Shown piece by piece: positions 1 to 7,801 of a DNA stretch of 56,247 bases (positions are counted from its first letter, which is position 1; the number at the start of each line of letters is the position of its first letter). The notes below the pieces were generated by a model. That model saw only the letters and a list, made by a program, of their open reading frames with translations. It ran no database searches and was not told the DNA's origin. The stretch covers positions 1 through 56,247 of the forward strand of contig CAZYHS010000012.1 of the NCBI GenBank assembly GCA_964647545.1, given 5' to 3'. Source of the DNA: CAZYHS01 sp964647545 (GTDB taxonomy: Bacteria > UBA10199 > GCA-002796325 > 1-14-0-20-49-13). The translations under genes were made by a program, and so were the position numbers.

Positions 1-169
1 CGCCAAGTTCTTTCGCCTTGGCGGCAAGAGCTTCGTCGCCCATGCCGAGCGCGCACGCTTCCAAGTCGAGGGCTTTTTCACGAGCGAGCGAAAAATCGCC
101 AAGACCAAAAGCATGGTCAAATGCCCTGCGGTCACATAGATACCTATTAATGTAGGAATTATTGCTCAC
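1..169 (-). CDS. Partial unknown protein, N-terminal end only
   Basis: An open minus-strand frame enters from the left edge. It can begin at a GTG (167-169), with an in-frame stop just upstream. The 56 visible residues include the stretch DFSLAREKALDLEACALG and are rich in Ala, Leu, Glu and Lys, so they look helical, perhaps TPR-like. No clear Shine-Dalgarno precedes the GTG, so the start is uncertain. It would be divergent from cydA. A plus-strand frame is also open to about 150, but its Arg/Pro-rich product looks like a shadow. I do not recognise the family. Confidence 0.4.
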   Translation of the reverse strand, partial: MSNNSYINRYLCDRRAFDHAFGLGDFSLAREKALDLEACALGMGDEALAAKAKELG

Positions 170-326
170 AATTGCTCATTCGTCAGAATAAAATAAGGGC
201 GTATAATGACAGGTGGTTGAAGCCTTGGCAAGCTCATTTATTTTGATGGTTGCCTGCTGCTAATTTGGCCGGGCAATAAAAGTCACAAAACCCATTGCGG
301 TACAAGCAACTGCAAACACAATTAAA

Positions 327-340
327 TGTAATTTATCACA
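327..340. promoter_or_regulatory. Imperfect palindrome, possible CRP/FNR-family operator upstream of cydA
   Basis: TGTAATTTATCACA is a 14-nt imperfect palindrome of the form TGTNATNNATNACA, about 96 bp before the cydA start. CRP/FNR-superfamily regulators bind similar dyads, and cydAB is commonly under oxygen or redox control. The link to this gene is inference. The rest of 170-435 is AT-rich non-coding leader with no convincing -35/-10 pair. Confidence 0.25.
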
Positions 341-435
341 TAAGTACAAAAACCCGTTGAAATTAGACAACAAAACATGGCAATTGGGGGCGTTCCAACA
401 ATCCCACACTTCAGCTCGAAAATTTAAGGAGAATT

Positions 436-1752
436 ATGGACCCCGTATTTCTGGCAAGGCTGCAGTTTGCAATTACGATTTCGTTTCATTACATTTTTCC
501 ATCAATCACGATCGGCATGGCGTGGATCATGTTCTACATGATGCGCAAATTCTCCAAAACAGGCGACGTCATCTATTATAATATGGCGCGCTTCTGGAGC
601 CGTATCTTCACCGCCACCTTTGCGGTCGGAGTCGCAACCGGCATCACAATGGAATTTCAGTTCGGCACCAACTGGGCCAGTTACGCAAGATTTGTCGGCG
701 ACATCTTCGGTTCCCCGCTTGCGGCCGAGGCGATCTTTGCATTCTTTCTCGAATCGACTTTTGTCGCCGTTCTCATCTTCGGCTGGGACAAGCTCTCAAC
801 AAGGGCCCTCACCGTCTCGACATTTTTGGTCGCACTCGGCGCAACGATTTCGGCCTTTTGGATAATCGTCGCAAACTCGTGGATGCAAACGCCCGCCGGA
901 TTTTACATTTCCGCAAGCGGCCGCCCAGAACTTGCAAACTTTTTCGACGCCGTCATGAATCCGTCAACGCTTCCCCGCTTTTCGCACACGATGTCGGCGG
1001 CAATTGCAACTGGCGCATTTTTTATGGCCGGCATCGCAGCCTATCTAATTCTCAAAGGACGCAGCATAGAACCGATGCGCAGGTCGCTTAAAATCGCTCT
1101 TACAACCGCGTTTGTCTTTGCGCTACTGCAACTTGCAACCGGCCACTACCACGCTGTGCAAGTCGCTCACACGCAGCCCGAAAAGCTCGCAACATTTGAA
1201 GGTCTCGAAATCACGCAAAGCGAAGCGCCGGCGATCGTGTTCGGCATTCCAGACGAAGCGACACGAACGGTCAAGCACGCAATCAAGATCCCAAAGGCCC
1301 TTTCGCTGCTGATCTTCGGCAAATCTGAAGCGGTTGTTACTGGCATGGACGCATTTGAACCGAACGAACTTCCACCGTTTGCGCTGACATTTTATACATT
1401 TCATCTGATGGTTATGCTCGGCGGCTTTTTCATCGCACTGCCGGTAGCCGGCTTTGTGATTTTCAAAATGAAGAACGAAAAATTGCAGCGCCTCTATCTT
1501 GCAGCTTTGGTCGCGGCAATTCCGCTGCCGGTCATCACGAACATTTTGGGCTGGACCACGGCAGAAGTCGGCCGCCAGCCTTGGGCGGTCTATCGGGTCT
1601 TAAAAACCGCCGACGCGGCAAGCGCAGTCGTTGCCGGCCCGCACATTCTTGCAACGACGATCGCGTTCTCGGTAATCTATACCGTTGTGCTGTGCGTCTG
1701 GATCTTCGTTGTAAGACACATCACACTTAAACATTCGGAGGCTGCAAAATGA
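436..1752 (+). CDS. cydA: Cytochrome bd-type quinol oxidase subunit I
   Basis: Integral membrane subunit that oxidises quinol and reduces O2 to water, carrying the hemes. Visible ligands and acids match the family: His18, Glu98 and Glu106 in the FFLEST region, His184 in RFSHTM, Met325 in FHLMVMLGG, and the GRQPW signature at 379-383. At 438 residues it is shorter than the enterobacterial form (about 520), which fits the short Q-loop type. The start follows an AAGGAGA ribosome binding site. It overlaps cydB by 4 nt (ATGA), so the two are co-translated. It probably scavenges O2 at high affinity in an otherwise anaerobic gene set. No cydX or cydDC is present in the window. Confidence 0.96.
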   Translation: MDPVFLARLQFAITISFHYIFPSITIGMAWIMFYMMRKFSKTGDVIYYNMARFWSRIFTATFAVGVATGITMEFQFGTNWASYARFVGDIFGSPLAAEAIFAFFLESTFVAVLIFGWDKLSTRALTVSTFLVALGATISAFWIIVANSWMQTPAGFYISASGRPELANFFDAVMNPSTLPRFSHTMSAAIATGAFFMAGIAAYLILKGRSIEPMRRSLKIALTTAFVFALLQLATGHYHAVQVAHTQPEKLATFEGLEITQSEAPAIVFGIPDEATRTVKHAIKIPKALSLLIFGKSEAVVTGMDAFEPNELPPFALTFYTFHLMVMLGGFFIALPVAGFVIFKMKNEKLQRLYLAALVAAIPLPVITNILGWTTAEVGRQPWAVYRVLKTADAASAVVAGPHILATTIAFSVIYTVVLCVWIFVVRHITLKHSEAAK

Positions 1753-2819
1753 CGTTCACCCTACTTCAAACGATCTGGTTCTCCCTTGTCCTTGTACTGC
1801 TGACCGCCTACCTGATTTTTGACGGCTTCGATCTCGGCGCAGGTTTCTGGCACATTTTTTTCGACCGCGACAAAGAACGACCGCACGTGCTCAAAGCGAT
1901 CGGGCCTTTTTGGGACGGCAACGAGGTGTGGCTCCTGACAGGCGGCGGCGCCCTCTTTGCGGCGTTTCCAAACGCCTACGCAACCGCATTTAGCGGATTT
2001 TACTTTGCGCTGATATTCGTTATTTTCGCGCTCATTGCGCGCGCGATCGCGATCGATTTCCGCAATAAGCTCGAATCGGCCGCGTGGCACAAAACTTTCG
2101 ACTGGCTGATTTTTTTCGGCTCAACGCTTCCGGCGCTGCTTGTCGGAGTTGCGATGGGAAACGTTGTCTTTGGAATTGAGCTCGATAAAAGCGGCGAATT
2201 CGCCGGCAACTTTTTTACACTTTTAAAACCGCTCCCACTTTTGGCCGGAGTTACGGGGCTTGCATTCTGTCTCACGCACGGCGCAATTTATCTGGCGATG
2301 AAATTTGAATCAAAGCTCGCCAAAGGAACACCGCAAACAACTGATGACTATTCAGCAGGCTCGACCTCGGGCGAAATCGCAGCCACAACTCTGGTTAGAA
2401 CTGTCGGCTTCGCGCGCACGGCGTGGTTTATCTATCTAGTCGGATTCGTTGCGCTGATGACTTCGGCATTTTTTATCGACCGCAAAATATTTTCGGCGTT
2501 TGAAGCAAACGGCATTTTGTGGTTTCTCCCCTGCCTCGTCTTCTTTTCAATTTTGATGATTGCGATCGGGCTGCTTAGAGGAAGTCCGAAGCTGGCGTTT
2601 GTATCGAGCAGTGTTTCGATCACGGCGATCATGGCGAGCCTTGGCGTGGCGGTTTTTCCTGTCTTGATTCGCGCATCGAACGACGCGACGCTAAACATCA
2701 CGGCGTTCAACAGCTCGTCGTCGTTTTTGACGCTCAAGACGATGCTCGTCATCACGCTGATCGGGTTACCCTTTGTAGCCGGCTACAACATCTGGCTCTA
2801 CCGGACGTTTAGAAACTAA
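1749..2819 (+). CDS. cydB: Cytochrome bd-type quinol oxidase subunit II
   Basis: Partner of CydA in the bd oxidase; a 356-residue, multi-spanning membrane protein of normal family length. Recognised by the GFDLGAG motif (26-32) and by GPFWDGNEVW (52-61), followed by a GGG-rich segment. The start overlaps the cydA stop, giving translational coupling. The stop is followed by a REP-like hairpin rather than a classical U-tract terminator. Confidence 0.95.
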   Translation: MTFTLLQTIWFSLVLVLLTAYLIFDGFDLGAGFWHIFFDRDKERPHVLKAIGPFWDGNEVWLLTGGGALFAAFPNAYATAFSGFYFALIFVIFALIARAIAIDFRNKLESAAWHKTFDWLIFFGSTLPALLVGVAMGNVVFGIELDKSGEFAGNFFTLLKPLPLLAGVTGLAFCLTHGAIYLAMKFESKLAKGTPQTTDDYSAGSTSGEIAATTLVRTVGFARTAWFIYLVGFVALMTSAFFIDRKIFSAFEANGILWFLPCLVFFSILMIAIGLLRGSPKLAFVSSSVSITAIMASLGVAVFPVLIRASNDATLNITAFNSSSSFLTLKTMLVITLIGLPFVAGYNIWLYRTFRN

Positions 2820-2845
2820 GGCCCCCGCACAAACGCACCAAGTCC

Positions 2846-2874
2846 GTCATTCCCGAGGTCTTAATCGGGAATCC
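2846..2874. repeat. REP-like hairpin, copy 1
   Basis: Arms ATTCCCGA and TCGGGAAT (2849-2856 and 2865-2872) flank an 8-nt loop, within GTCATTCC...GGGAATCC. Related copies lie at 5401, 9483, 31406, 52861 and 56177. It sits just after cydB and may also act as a transcript-end hairpin. Confidence 0.75.
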
Positions 2875-2885
2875 CACTGCCACCC

Positions 2886-3097
2886 CAGATAATTAATTTT
2901 CGCCGATTCTGAATCGAGCGACGCTGATTTTCTATGGCATTTGCGAACCTGCTTGCCGGACCTCTCCTCCCCTCAAAAAAACATTTAAACTCTCTTCAGA
3001 AAGTTTTTTGAGGCTTCGGACCGCGGAGTGCCCGACGATGAATTTTATCGGAGGGCGTTTACGCAGGGGACTGCTCGAATCGAAAATTAATTATCTG
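2886..3097. repeat. 212-bp nested inverted-repeat element
   Basis: A perfect 17-nt terminal inverted repeat (CAGATAATTAATTTTCG at 2886-2902, its complement at 3081-3097) encloses a second inverted repeat, CCTCAAAAAAAC (2971-2982) with GTTTTTTGAGG (3003-3013). A further short pairing ATCGAGC/GCTCGAAT lies inside the outer arms. It could be a MITE-like relic or a long structured RNA. It has no convincing coding frame and does not match 6S, tmRNA, SRP or RNase P RNA as I know them. Confidence 0.55.
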
Positions 3098-3114
3098 AGG
3101 TGTTCGGGAGAGAG

Positions 3115-3195
3115 GTTAGTTCGGTTATTCCCGTTATTTCTGTTTAGTCAGTTAACTGAATTAACTGACCTAACCGACAAAACCGAATTAACTGT
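3115..3195. repeat. Inverted 9-nt-period array (nonamer array A)
   Basis: Nine consecutive 9-nt units. The left units follow GTTANTTCN. The right units are the reverse complement of the same motif, and the two arms meet at the palindrome GTTAAC (3151-3156). Because the period is a multiple of three, it reads as a repetitive LTE/LTD peptide in one frame. There is no start context, so I do not call a gene. The same design recurs at 48474-48572. Confidence 0.75.
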
Positions 3196-3211
3196 CTTTG
3201 GCTGACAAAGC

Positions 3212-3232
3212 GCAAGAAAGCCCTAAAGTGGC
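3212..3232. repeat. Short dispersed repeat, copy 1
   Basis: The block GCAAGAAA-CCCTAAAGTGGC recurs at 48346-48367 with a 1-nt length difference. Both copies lie close to an inverted nonamer array. Confidence 0.55.
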
Positions 3233-3254
3233 GTGGGGCGTCAACGAGGCCCCT

Positions 3255-3283
3255 CCGCCAATACTACGCGGCGGACAGGCGAT
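3255..3283. repeat. 29-nt palindromic insert, copy 1
   Basis: Begins CCGCCAATACTACGCGGCGG, with CCGCC/GGCGG arms. The 29 nt match 6292-6320 at 28 positions. It interrupts a REP-like sequence that continues as CGATAAATACCTCGGGGG-TGACA. The rest of 2820-3356 holds only repeats; no gene is seen there. Confidence 0.65.
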
Positions 3284-3356
3284 AAATACCTCGGGGGTGA
3301 CAAGAGCTCTCCGGCTGGAATGACACAACTAAAACTCAACTCAATTATGCTTTATT

Positions 3357-4139
3357 TTACAGCCGTTTAGCGAACAACTCTTCAAGCTTCATGTCAGGGT
3401 GAATCCCAAAGCGGGTTAAGGCAAAATCGTATTTTACGGGGTCATTTTGGCAAACTTTGCGAAAGCCCGAAGTGATTTCGAGCGCGGTCTTCATGTTGGC
3501 CTGTTTTCGCGAGGTAAATTTAAGCCACTTGCCGATTTTGTACATGTGCGTATCGAGCGGCACAATTAGCTTTGCCGGTGTCGCGCTCTTCCAGCCATTT
3601 GGATCGACGTTGTCAGAGCGCACCATCCATCGCAGGTAAAGATTCAACCTCTTGCAGGCGCTCCCCTTTTCCGGCGACGACAAAATCGTGAACTTGCACG
3701 CCGACGAATCGCCGCACAACGCGCGCGAAAATTTCACAAGTGCGGCTGCATAACTTTCGTCCTCTTTTGAAACTCCGGACGCAAAGCATTTTTCCAGCGA
3801 GCCGTGTTCTTTAATTGCGGAGCGCACGCCGCAAAGCATCGACGACAAATCGGCGCCGGTCGTAAACCTGTGCTTAAAGCTTTCGAACGTGCGGTGAATT
3901 TTTGCGGGCGTGTTTACCTCGATAAAATCACGAGGCGAAGTTCCCATCGCATCCAAAACACGCGTCACACTTTTTAAAATCTGCGCGACACGACCGTAGG
4001 CAAGGCTTGACGCGACAAGCCCCACAATTTCGCGGTCGCACACGTAAGAATAATTGTAGAGAAATTCCAGCGGGTCGGGGTGCACAAGATCTCGCCGGTT
4101 ATATTTTGCGTAAATTTCTTCGAGAAAATTCTCTAGCAA
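3357..4139 (-). CDS. TIGR02757 (DUF2400) family protein
   Basis: Resembles the uncharacterised TIGR02757 family, with conserved features DPLEFLYNY near the N terminus, LVASSLAYGR, and a late VPLDTHMYKIGKWL segment. The biochemical role is not established. An upstream in-frame start would lie deep inside the preceding gene. I prefer a TTG at 4139, whose bases overlap the flavodiiron stop codon, with a purine-rich GAGGGAG about 6 nt before it. This gives 260 residues and translational coupling. The C terminus FALTRFGIHPDMKLEELF looks complete. Confidence 0.8.
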   Translation of the reverse strand: MLENFLEEIYAKYNRRDLVHPDPLEFLYNYSYVCDREIVGLVASSLAYGRVAQILKSVTRVLDAMGTSPRDFIEVNTPAKIHRTFESFKHRFTTGADLSSMLCGVRSAIKEHGSLEKCFASGVSKEDESYAAALVKFSRALCGDSSACKFTILSSPEKGSACKRLNLYLRWMVRSDNVDPNGWKSATPAKLIVPLDTHMYKIGKWLKFTSRKQANMKTALEITSGFRKVCQNDPVKYDFALTRFGIHPDMKLEELFAKRL

Positions 4140-5326
4140 GAAAGCTCCCTCACCTTCGCGGCAATATCGACGCCGGCCTGATAGCACGCGGCAAGGTCTT
4201 CACTGCGCGGAACATATTTAACTTTCAATCCGTCGCGCACAAGCTCGACCTTCATATCTTTGAGAAGACCATCGACAACGCCAACCGCTTCCCCGCCCCA
4301 ACCGAACGAACCGAACGAAAAACCAACCAGACCTTTTCTGCGCAGCCCCTTCAAATAGAAAAGCAAGTCGGCAACTGTCGGGAAAATTGTGCCGTTCAAC
4401 GTCGGCGAACCGACGATTAGCGCCGCAGCATCGAGAAGCTCGGTGGCGACGTCGCTTCTGTGAACAGCGGAAAGTGGCATAACTTTAACAGAAACGCCCG
4501 AATCTGAAATGCCGGCTGCAATTGAGGCCGCCATTGTTGCGGTTGAGTGCCACATCGTGTCGAACGTCACAATTGCTTTGCAGGACGGCTTTTGCGCAGC
4601 ATATTTTGCGTACCAGTCGATCACTTCAAATTTTCCGTCGCGCCAGATCGGCCCGTGATCGGGAGCGATCATCTTCGGCTTAATGCCGAGCGTCGGCCAG
4701 CGTGCAATCAGCTTTTCGACAAAGTTCGAGTACGGCAGCAAAATATTGGCGAAATATTTCGCAGTCTCTTTTTTCAAAATTTCCATCGGAACTTCGTCGG
4801 CAAAACGTTCGCTTGAGGCAAGGTGCATGCCGAAGGCGTCCTGCGAAAAGAGGATATCGTCCCCTTCTAGAAAGGTGAACATGCTGTCGGGCCAGTGAAG
4901 CATGCGGGTTTCAACGAACTTGAGCTTCATATTGCCAAGAGAAAGTTCGCCACCGTCTGCAACCGCCTCGACGTTAATTTGTCCGCCGAAATGATCGTGC
5001 AGCGCACGGGCGCCCATCGCAGAGGCGTAAATTTTGGACGGCTTCACAAGTGCGGCAACTTCGGGAAGCGAGCCGGAGTGGTCCATCTCGGCATGATTTG
5101 AAACGATGAAATCGATCTTGTCGGGCGAAACAACGCTCGAAATTCGGGCGAGTATTTCGTCCATGAACGGACGTTTGACCGTGTCGATGAGAGTGATTTT
5201 ATCGGCCAAAATTAAAAACGCGTTGTAGGTCGTGCCGCGGCTTGTTGCGTAACCGTGAAAATCGCGAATGCCCCAATCGACGGCCCCGACCCAATAAACA
5301 TTTTCACTTATTTTAACCGCTTTCAT
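4133..5326 (-). CDS. Flavodiiron protein (FprA family, O2/NO reductase)
   Basis: Cytoplasmic detoxifying enzyme that reduces O2 to water and/or NO to N2O at a diiron site next to FMN. The N-terminal metallo-beta-lactamase-like domain carries the ligand set His78, Glu80, Asp82, His83, His144, Asp163 and His224. The C-terminal flavodoxin domain (from about 250) starts with an FDTMWHSTATMA phosphate loop. At 397 residues it is standard length. No rubredoxin domain is attached, so a rubredoxin or the nearby rubrerythrins may interact. It heads a two-gene unit with the TIGR02757 gene. Confidence 0.93.
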   Translation of the reverse strand: MKAVKISENVYWVGAVDWGIRDFHGYATSRGTTYNAFLILADKITLIDTVKRPFMDEILARISSVVSPDKIDFIVSNHAEMDHSGSLPEVAALVKPSKIYASAMGARALHDHFGGQINVEAVADGGELSLGNMKLKFVETRMLHWPDSMFTFLEGDDILFSQDAFGMHLASSERFADEVPMEILKKETAKYFANILLPYSNFVEKLIARWPTLGIKPKMIAPDHGPIWRDGKFEVIDWYAKYAAQKPSCKAIVTFDTMWHSTATMAASIAAGISDSGVSVKVMPLSAVHRSDVATELLDAAALIVGSPTLNGTIFPTVADLLFYLKGLRRKGLVGFSFGSFGWGGEAVGVVDGLLKDMKVELVRDGLKVKYVPRSEDLAACYQAGVDIAAKVRELSC

Positions 5327-5354
5327 ATTATCTCCGCATCTTGTGAAGACCGCA

Positions 5355-5399
5355 ACTTACTAAACTCAGTAGACTTACTAAACTTAGTAGACTCACTAG
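5355..5399. repeat. Nonamer array B (ACTNACTAA/ACTNAGTAG type)
   Basis: Five tandem 9-nt units alternating between ACTTACTAA-like and ACTYAGTAG-like sequence, just upstream of the flavodiiron gene. Same unit type as 6347-6454. Confidence 0.7.
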
Positions 5400-5400
5400 C

Positions 5401-5428
5401 TCCCCGATTACTGCCTCTGGGATGACAA
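5401..5428. repeat. REP-like element, uninterrupted copy
   Basis: TCCCCGATTACTGCCTCTGGGA-TGACA lies directly after nonamer array B. It gives the unbroken form of the REP-like sequence that carries a 29-nt insert at 6292. Confidence 0.5.
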
Positions 5429-5434
5429 TCCGGC

Positions 5435-6250
5435 TTAAGCGCCCAACCCCACATCAAGCACCATCATTAGCGCAAAACCGACCATAAAACCGAGCGTGGC
5501 AATGTCGGAGTTTCCGCCATGCTGCGACTCGGGGATAACCTCTTCCACGATCACGTAAATCATTGCTCCGGCCGAAAAGGCGAGCGCATAAGGCAAAATC
5601 GTCGTCATCGACATGACAAGCAAGGCGCCGATCACCGCCGATACGACCTCAACAAAGCCGGACGATTGCCCCCAGAAGAAACTTTTGAAACGCGACAAAC
5701 CTTCGCGGCGCAGCGGGACAGCGACCGCAAGTCCTTCCGGAAAATCCTGAATTGCAATTCCGATCGCCAAAGCTACCGCAGCTGCAAATGTTGCGTCACC
5801 TGTAGCCGGCGCAGCGCCAAAGGCAACGCCGATCGCAAGACCTTCTGGGATGTTGTGTAAAACAATCGCCAAGATAAATAGAGTCGTGCGCCTCCATGAA
5901 GTGCGGGGGCCTTCGGTTGCTTCATCTTCAAATCCAAGATGCAAGTGCGGCAAAACCATGTCGATCAAACGCATGAAACCGCCCCCCAGCAAAAAACCGA
6001 CAAGGGCCGGAACCCACGCGGGAATCGACTTTCCTTTAGACATTTCGATCGCAGGCGCAAGAAGCGACCAGAACGCCGCGGCAAACATAATGCCGCCGGC
6101 AAACCCTAGCATGGTATCGAGGAGGCGTTTCGAAATACTTCTGAATAAAAGAACGACCGAGGCGCCGCACGCCGTCATAAACCATGCAAAGCCTCCGCCA
6201 ACCATTGCGGCGAGCACCGGATTAAAACCTTCTAAGAATTTTAAGGTCAT
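5435..6250 (-). CDS. ZIP family metal transporter
   Basis: Inner-membrane divalent metal (zinc, iron or manganese) importer. Two diagnostic metal-site helices are visible, HNIPEGLAIG and QDFPEGLAVA, plus a late VEEVIPES segment. I chose the ATG of MTLKFLEGFN (271 residues) because the 16 codons before it are not family-like and include the repeat-rich flank. It sits among iron enzymes (flavodiiron, ferritin-like, rubrerythrin), which suggests iron or manganese supply; that is inference. Confidence 0.9.
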   Translation of the reverse strand: MTLKFLEGFNPVLAAMVGGGFAWFMTACGASVVLLFRSISKRLLDTMLGFAGGIMFAAAFWSLLAPAIEMSKGKSIPAWVPALVGFLLGGGFMRLIDMVLPHLHLGFEDEATEGPRTSWRRTTLFILAIVLHNIPEGLAIGVAFGAAPATGDATFAAAVALAIGIAIQDFPEGLAVAVPLRREGLSRFKSFFWGQSSGFVEVVSAVIGALLVMSMTTILPYALAFSAGAMIYVIVEEVIPESQHGGNSDIATLGFMVGFALMMVLDVGLGA

Positions 6251-6291
6251 AATTTTCTCGCGACTTACGCATTTGAGTTCACTAGCTCCCC

Positions 6292-6320
6292 CCGCCAATA
6301 CTACGCGGCGGGCAGGCGAT
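6292..6320. repeat. 29-nt palindromic insert, copy 2
   Basis: Differs at one position from 3255-3283. Here it splits the sequence CTCCCC...CGATTACCACCTCGAGGATGACA, whose uninterrupted relative is at 5401-5428. This suggests insertion into a pre-existing REP-like element. Confidence 0.65.
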
Positions 6321-6346
6321 TACCACCTCGAGGATGACACCAACCA

Positions 6347-6454
6347 ACTCACTAAACTCAGTAGACTTAGTAGACTCACTAAACTCAGTAGACTTACTAA
6401 ACTTAGTAGACTTACTAAACTTAGTAGACTTACTAAACTCAATAGACTTACCCA
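6347..6454. repeat. Nonamer array C, 12 units
   Basis: Twelve perfect-phase 9-nt units, ACTCACTAA/ACTNAGTAG alternating with ACTTACTAA, so the effective period is often 18 nt. The array runs over the stop codon (6448-6450) of the ferritin-like gene. Its length of exactly 108 nt suggests slippage-type growth. Open frames through it (LNSVDL- or TKLSRL-type peptides) are a by-product of the period. Confidence 0.8.
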
Positions 6455-6936
6455 ACCAGCATCAAATCGGGGTTATTTGCGTACCAGTCGCGGTCGCGAA
6501 GATAGGCTTCAAGCTCGCGCTCAAGCGCCGCCTTGTGCCCCAACTCCAAACCGGAAAGATACTCAAGTGTGCGCTGCGCCCCGAGGTCGGTTGCGTTTGC
6601 GGCCGCCTTTGCATAAAAATTGTGTGCTTCAAGCTCGCGCAGAATTGCAATTTTCAAAGCCGCTTCCAGATCTTCGCTCGGCTCCTGTCTCCCCTTTTCG
6701 GCAGTCTCGGGACTGCCGGGAATTTTCGGCGGCAGGCTATTCGTCCCATTAAGCATGCGATAGAGATTGATCAAAATCGTTCTATGATTTCCCTCTTCGC
6801 GCGCGAGTTCCTCGAACTTCGACGCGACGAGCTGATTTTTCACAGCGGCGGCGATCTTTTTGTAAAAATGCAAGGCATCTTCCTCGCTTCTGACCGCCAT
6901 TCCGATCACTTCAATTGTCGTAAGTTCTTTGTGCAT
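6448..6936 (-). CDS. Ferritin-like diiron domain protein
   Basis: Four-helix-bundle protein of 162 residues with two EXXH-type metal half-sites: AVRSEEDALHFY with AREEGNH, and RELEAHNFY with LELGHK. No rubredoxin domain follows, so it is rubrerythrin-related but not a full rubrerythrin. Its likely role is peroxide or iron handling. The start MHKELTT follows AGAGGAGA at a good distance; the upstream extension overlaps korB and is rejected. It lies 13 nt after korB and is probably co-transcribed with korAB. Its stop is inside a tandem repeat. Confidence 0.82.
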   Translation of the reverse strand: MHKELTTIEVIGMAVRSEEDALHFYKKIAAAVKNQLVASKFEELAREEGNHRTILINLYRMLNGTNSLPPKIPGSPETAEKGRQEPSEDLEAALKIAILRELEAHNFYAKAAANATDLGAQRTLEYLSGLELGHKAALERELEAYLRDRDWYANNPDLMLVG

Positions 6937-6949
6937 GGTTTTTCTCCTC

Positions 6950-7801
6950 TTAAAGATATGAATCGACGATCGCCTTAAAAGCCTTCTTATCGAATTTCCG
7001 CTCGACGGGACTTTCATTTTTCAGAACGTGCAGCGACGATTCGTAAGACGGCCTCTCATTTTTATAAATAATGCCGATGGGAATTTTATCGCCCCACTCG
7101 GCCGCCTTTTTAATTGCCTCGTCCCAGCTTGACGGATCGTATTCAGCCGGCAGCTGGTAAACGCGTTTTTTGTACCACGCAAAATTATTGACCTTGTTGA
7201 ACGTCACGCACGGCTGCAAAATATCGATGAGGGCAAAACCTTTGTGTCTCATGCCGGCGAGGATCATTTCGGTAACGTGGTCGCCCATGCCCGAAAAACT
7301 TCTAGCTACGAAACCTGCTTTGAGCGCTACCGCAACTTCGAGCGGTTTGAAAGGCTCGGCGGCGACTCCGTCGGGTTGAGTCTTTGTAACAAAACCTTCG
7401 TCGGAGGTCGGGCTCGCCTGCCCTTTTGTTAGCCCGTAGATCTGGTTGTTGTGAACGATCATCGTGATGTCGACGTTTCTTCTGATCGCGGCGAGGAAAT
7501 GGTTTCCACCTTCACCGTACGAGCAGCCGTCGCCACTTTCGTTGATGACGGTCAGCTTCGGGTTGGCAAGTTTTATGCCGGTCGAGGCCGGAAGGCTTCT
7601 GCCGTGCAGCCCGTCAAAATGGTTCACTCCAAGATAGTGCGGAGTTTTGGCCGCCTGCCCAATGCCCGAAACAAAGACGATATCTTTCGGGTCAAGTCCG
7701 CTCATCTCGACGGCCTTTTTCACCGACTTGATGATCGAAAAATTTCCGCATCCCGGACACCACGCCATTTCCTTATCGGATTTAATTGTTATTTCGCTCA
7801 T
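6950..7801 (-). CDS. korB: 2-oxoacid:ferredoxin oxidoreductase, beta subunit
   Basis: Thiamine-diphosphate-binding subunit of a CoA-acylating 2-oxoacid:ferredoxin oxidoreductase. It shows CPGCGNF near the N terminus and the TPP/Mg motif GDGCSYGEGGNH, followed by NNQIYGLTKGQASPTS. At 283 residues it is the usual beta length. Its start overlaps the alpha-subunit stop by 4 nt. Substrate (2-oxoglutarate or another 2-oxoacid) cannot be fixed; the symbol follows the two-subunit Kor type. Confidence 0.92.
   Translation of the reverse strand: MSEITIKSDKEMAWCPGCGNFSIIKSVKKAVEMSGLDPKDIVFVSGIGQAAKTPHYLGVNHFDGLHGRSLPASTGIKLANPKLTVINESGDGCSYGEGGNHFLAAIRRNVDITMIVHNNQIYGLTKGQASPTSDEGFVTKTQPDGVAAEPFKPLEVAVALKAGFVARSFSGMGDHVTEMILAGMRHKGFALIDILQPCVTFNKVNNFAWYKKRVYQLPAEYDPSSWDEAIKKAAEWGDKIPIGIIYKNERPSYESSLHVLKNESPVERKFDKKAFKAIVDSYL

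Noticed and set aside
1..150. Plus-strand frame at the left edge
   Set aside because: Arg/Pro-rich and without start; the minus-strand frame has more protein-like composition.
2886..3097. 6S, tmRNA, SRP or RNase P RNA
   Set aside because: The size is near 6S, but conserved motifs of these RNAs are missing on both strands.
3008..3205. 65-residue plus-strand frame ending in an LTE/LTD-rich peptide
   Set aside because: It spans the inverted-repeat element and nonamer array A, with no ribosome binding site; the peptide is repeat translation.
4140..4187. Longer start for the TIGR02757 gene
   Set aside because: It would overlap the flavodiiron gene by over 50 nt and add an Arg-rich non-family N terminus.
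6347..6454. CRISPR array
   Set aside because: Units are 9 nt and directly tandem, with no spacers and no cas genes nearby.
5850..6978. Long plus-strand open frames over the ZIP/ferritin-like genes and array C
   Set aside because: They are antisense to well-supported genes. They stay open through array C only because its period is a multiple of three.
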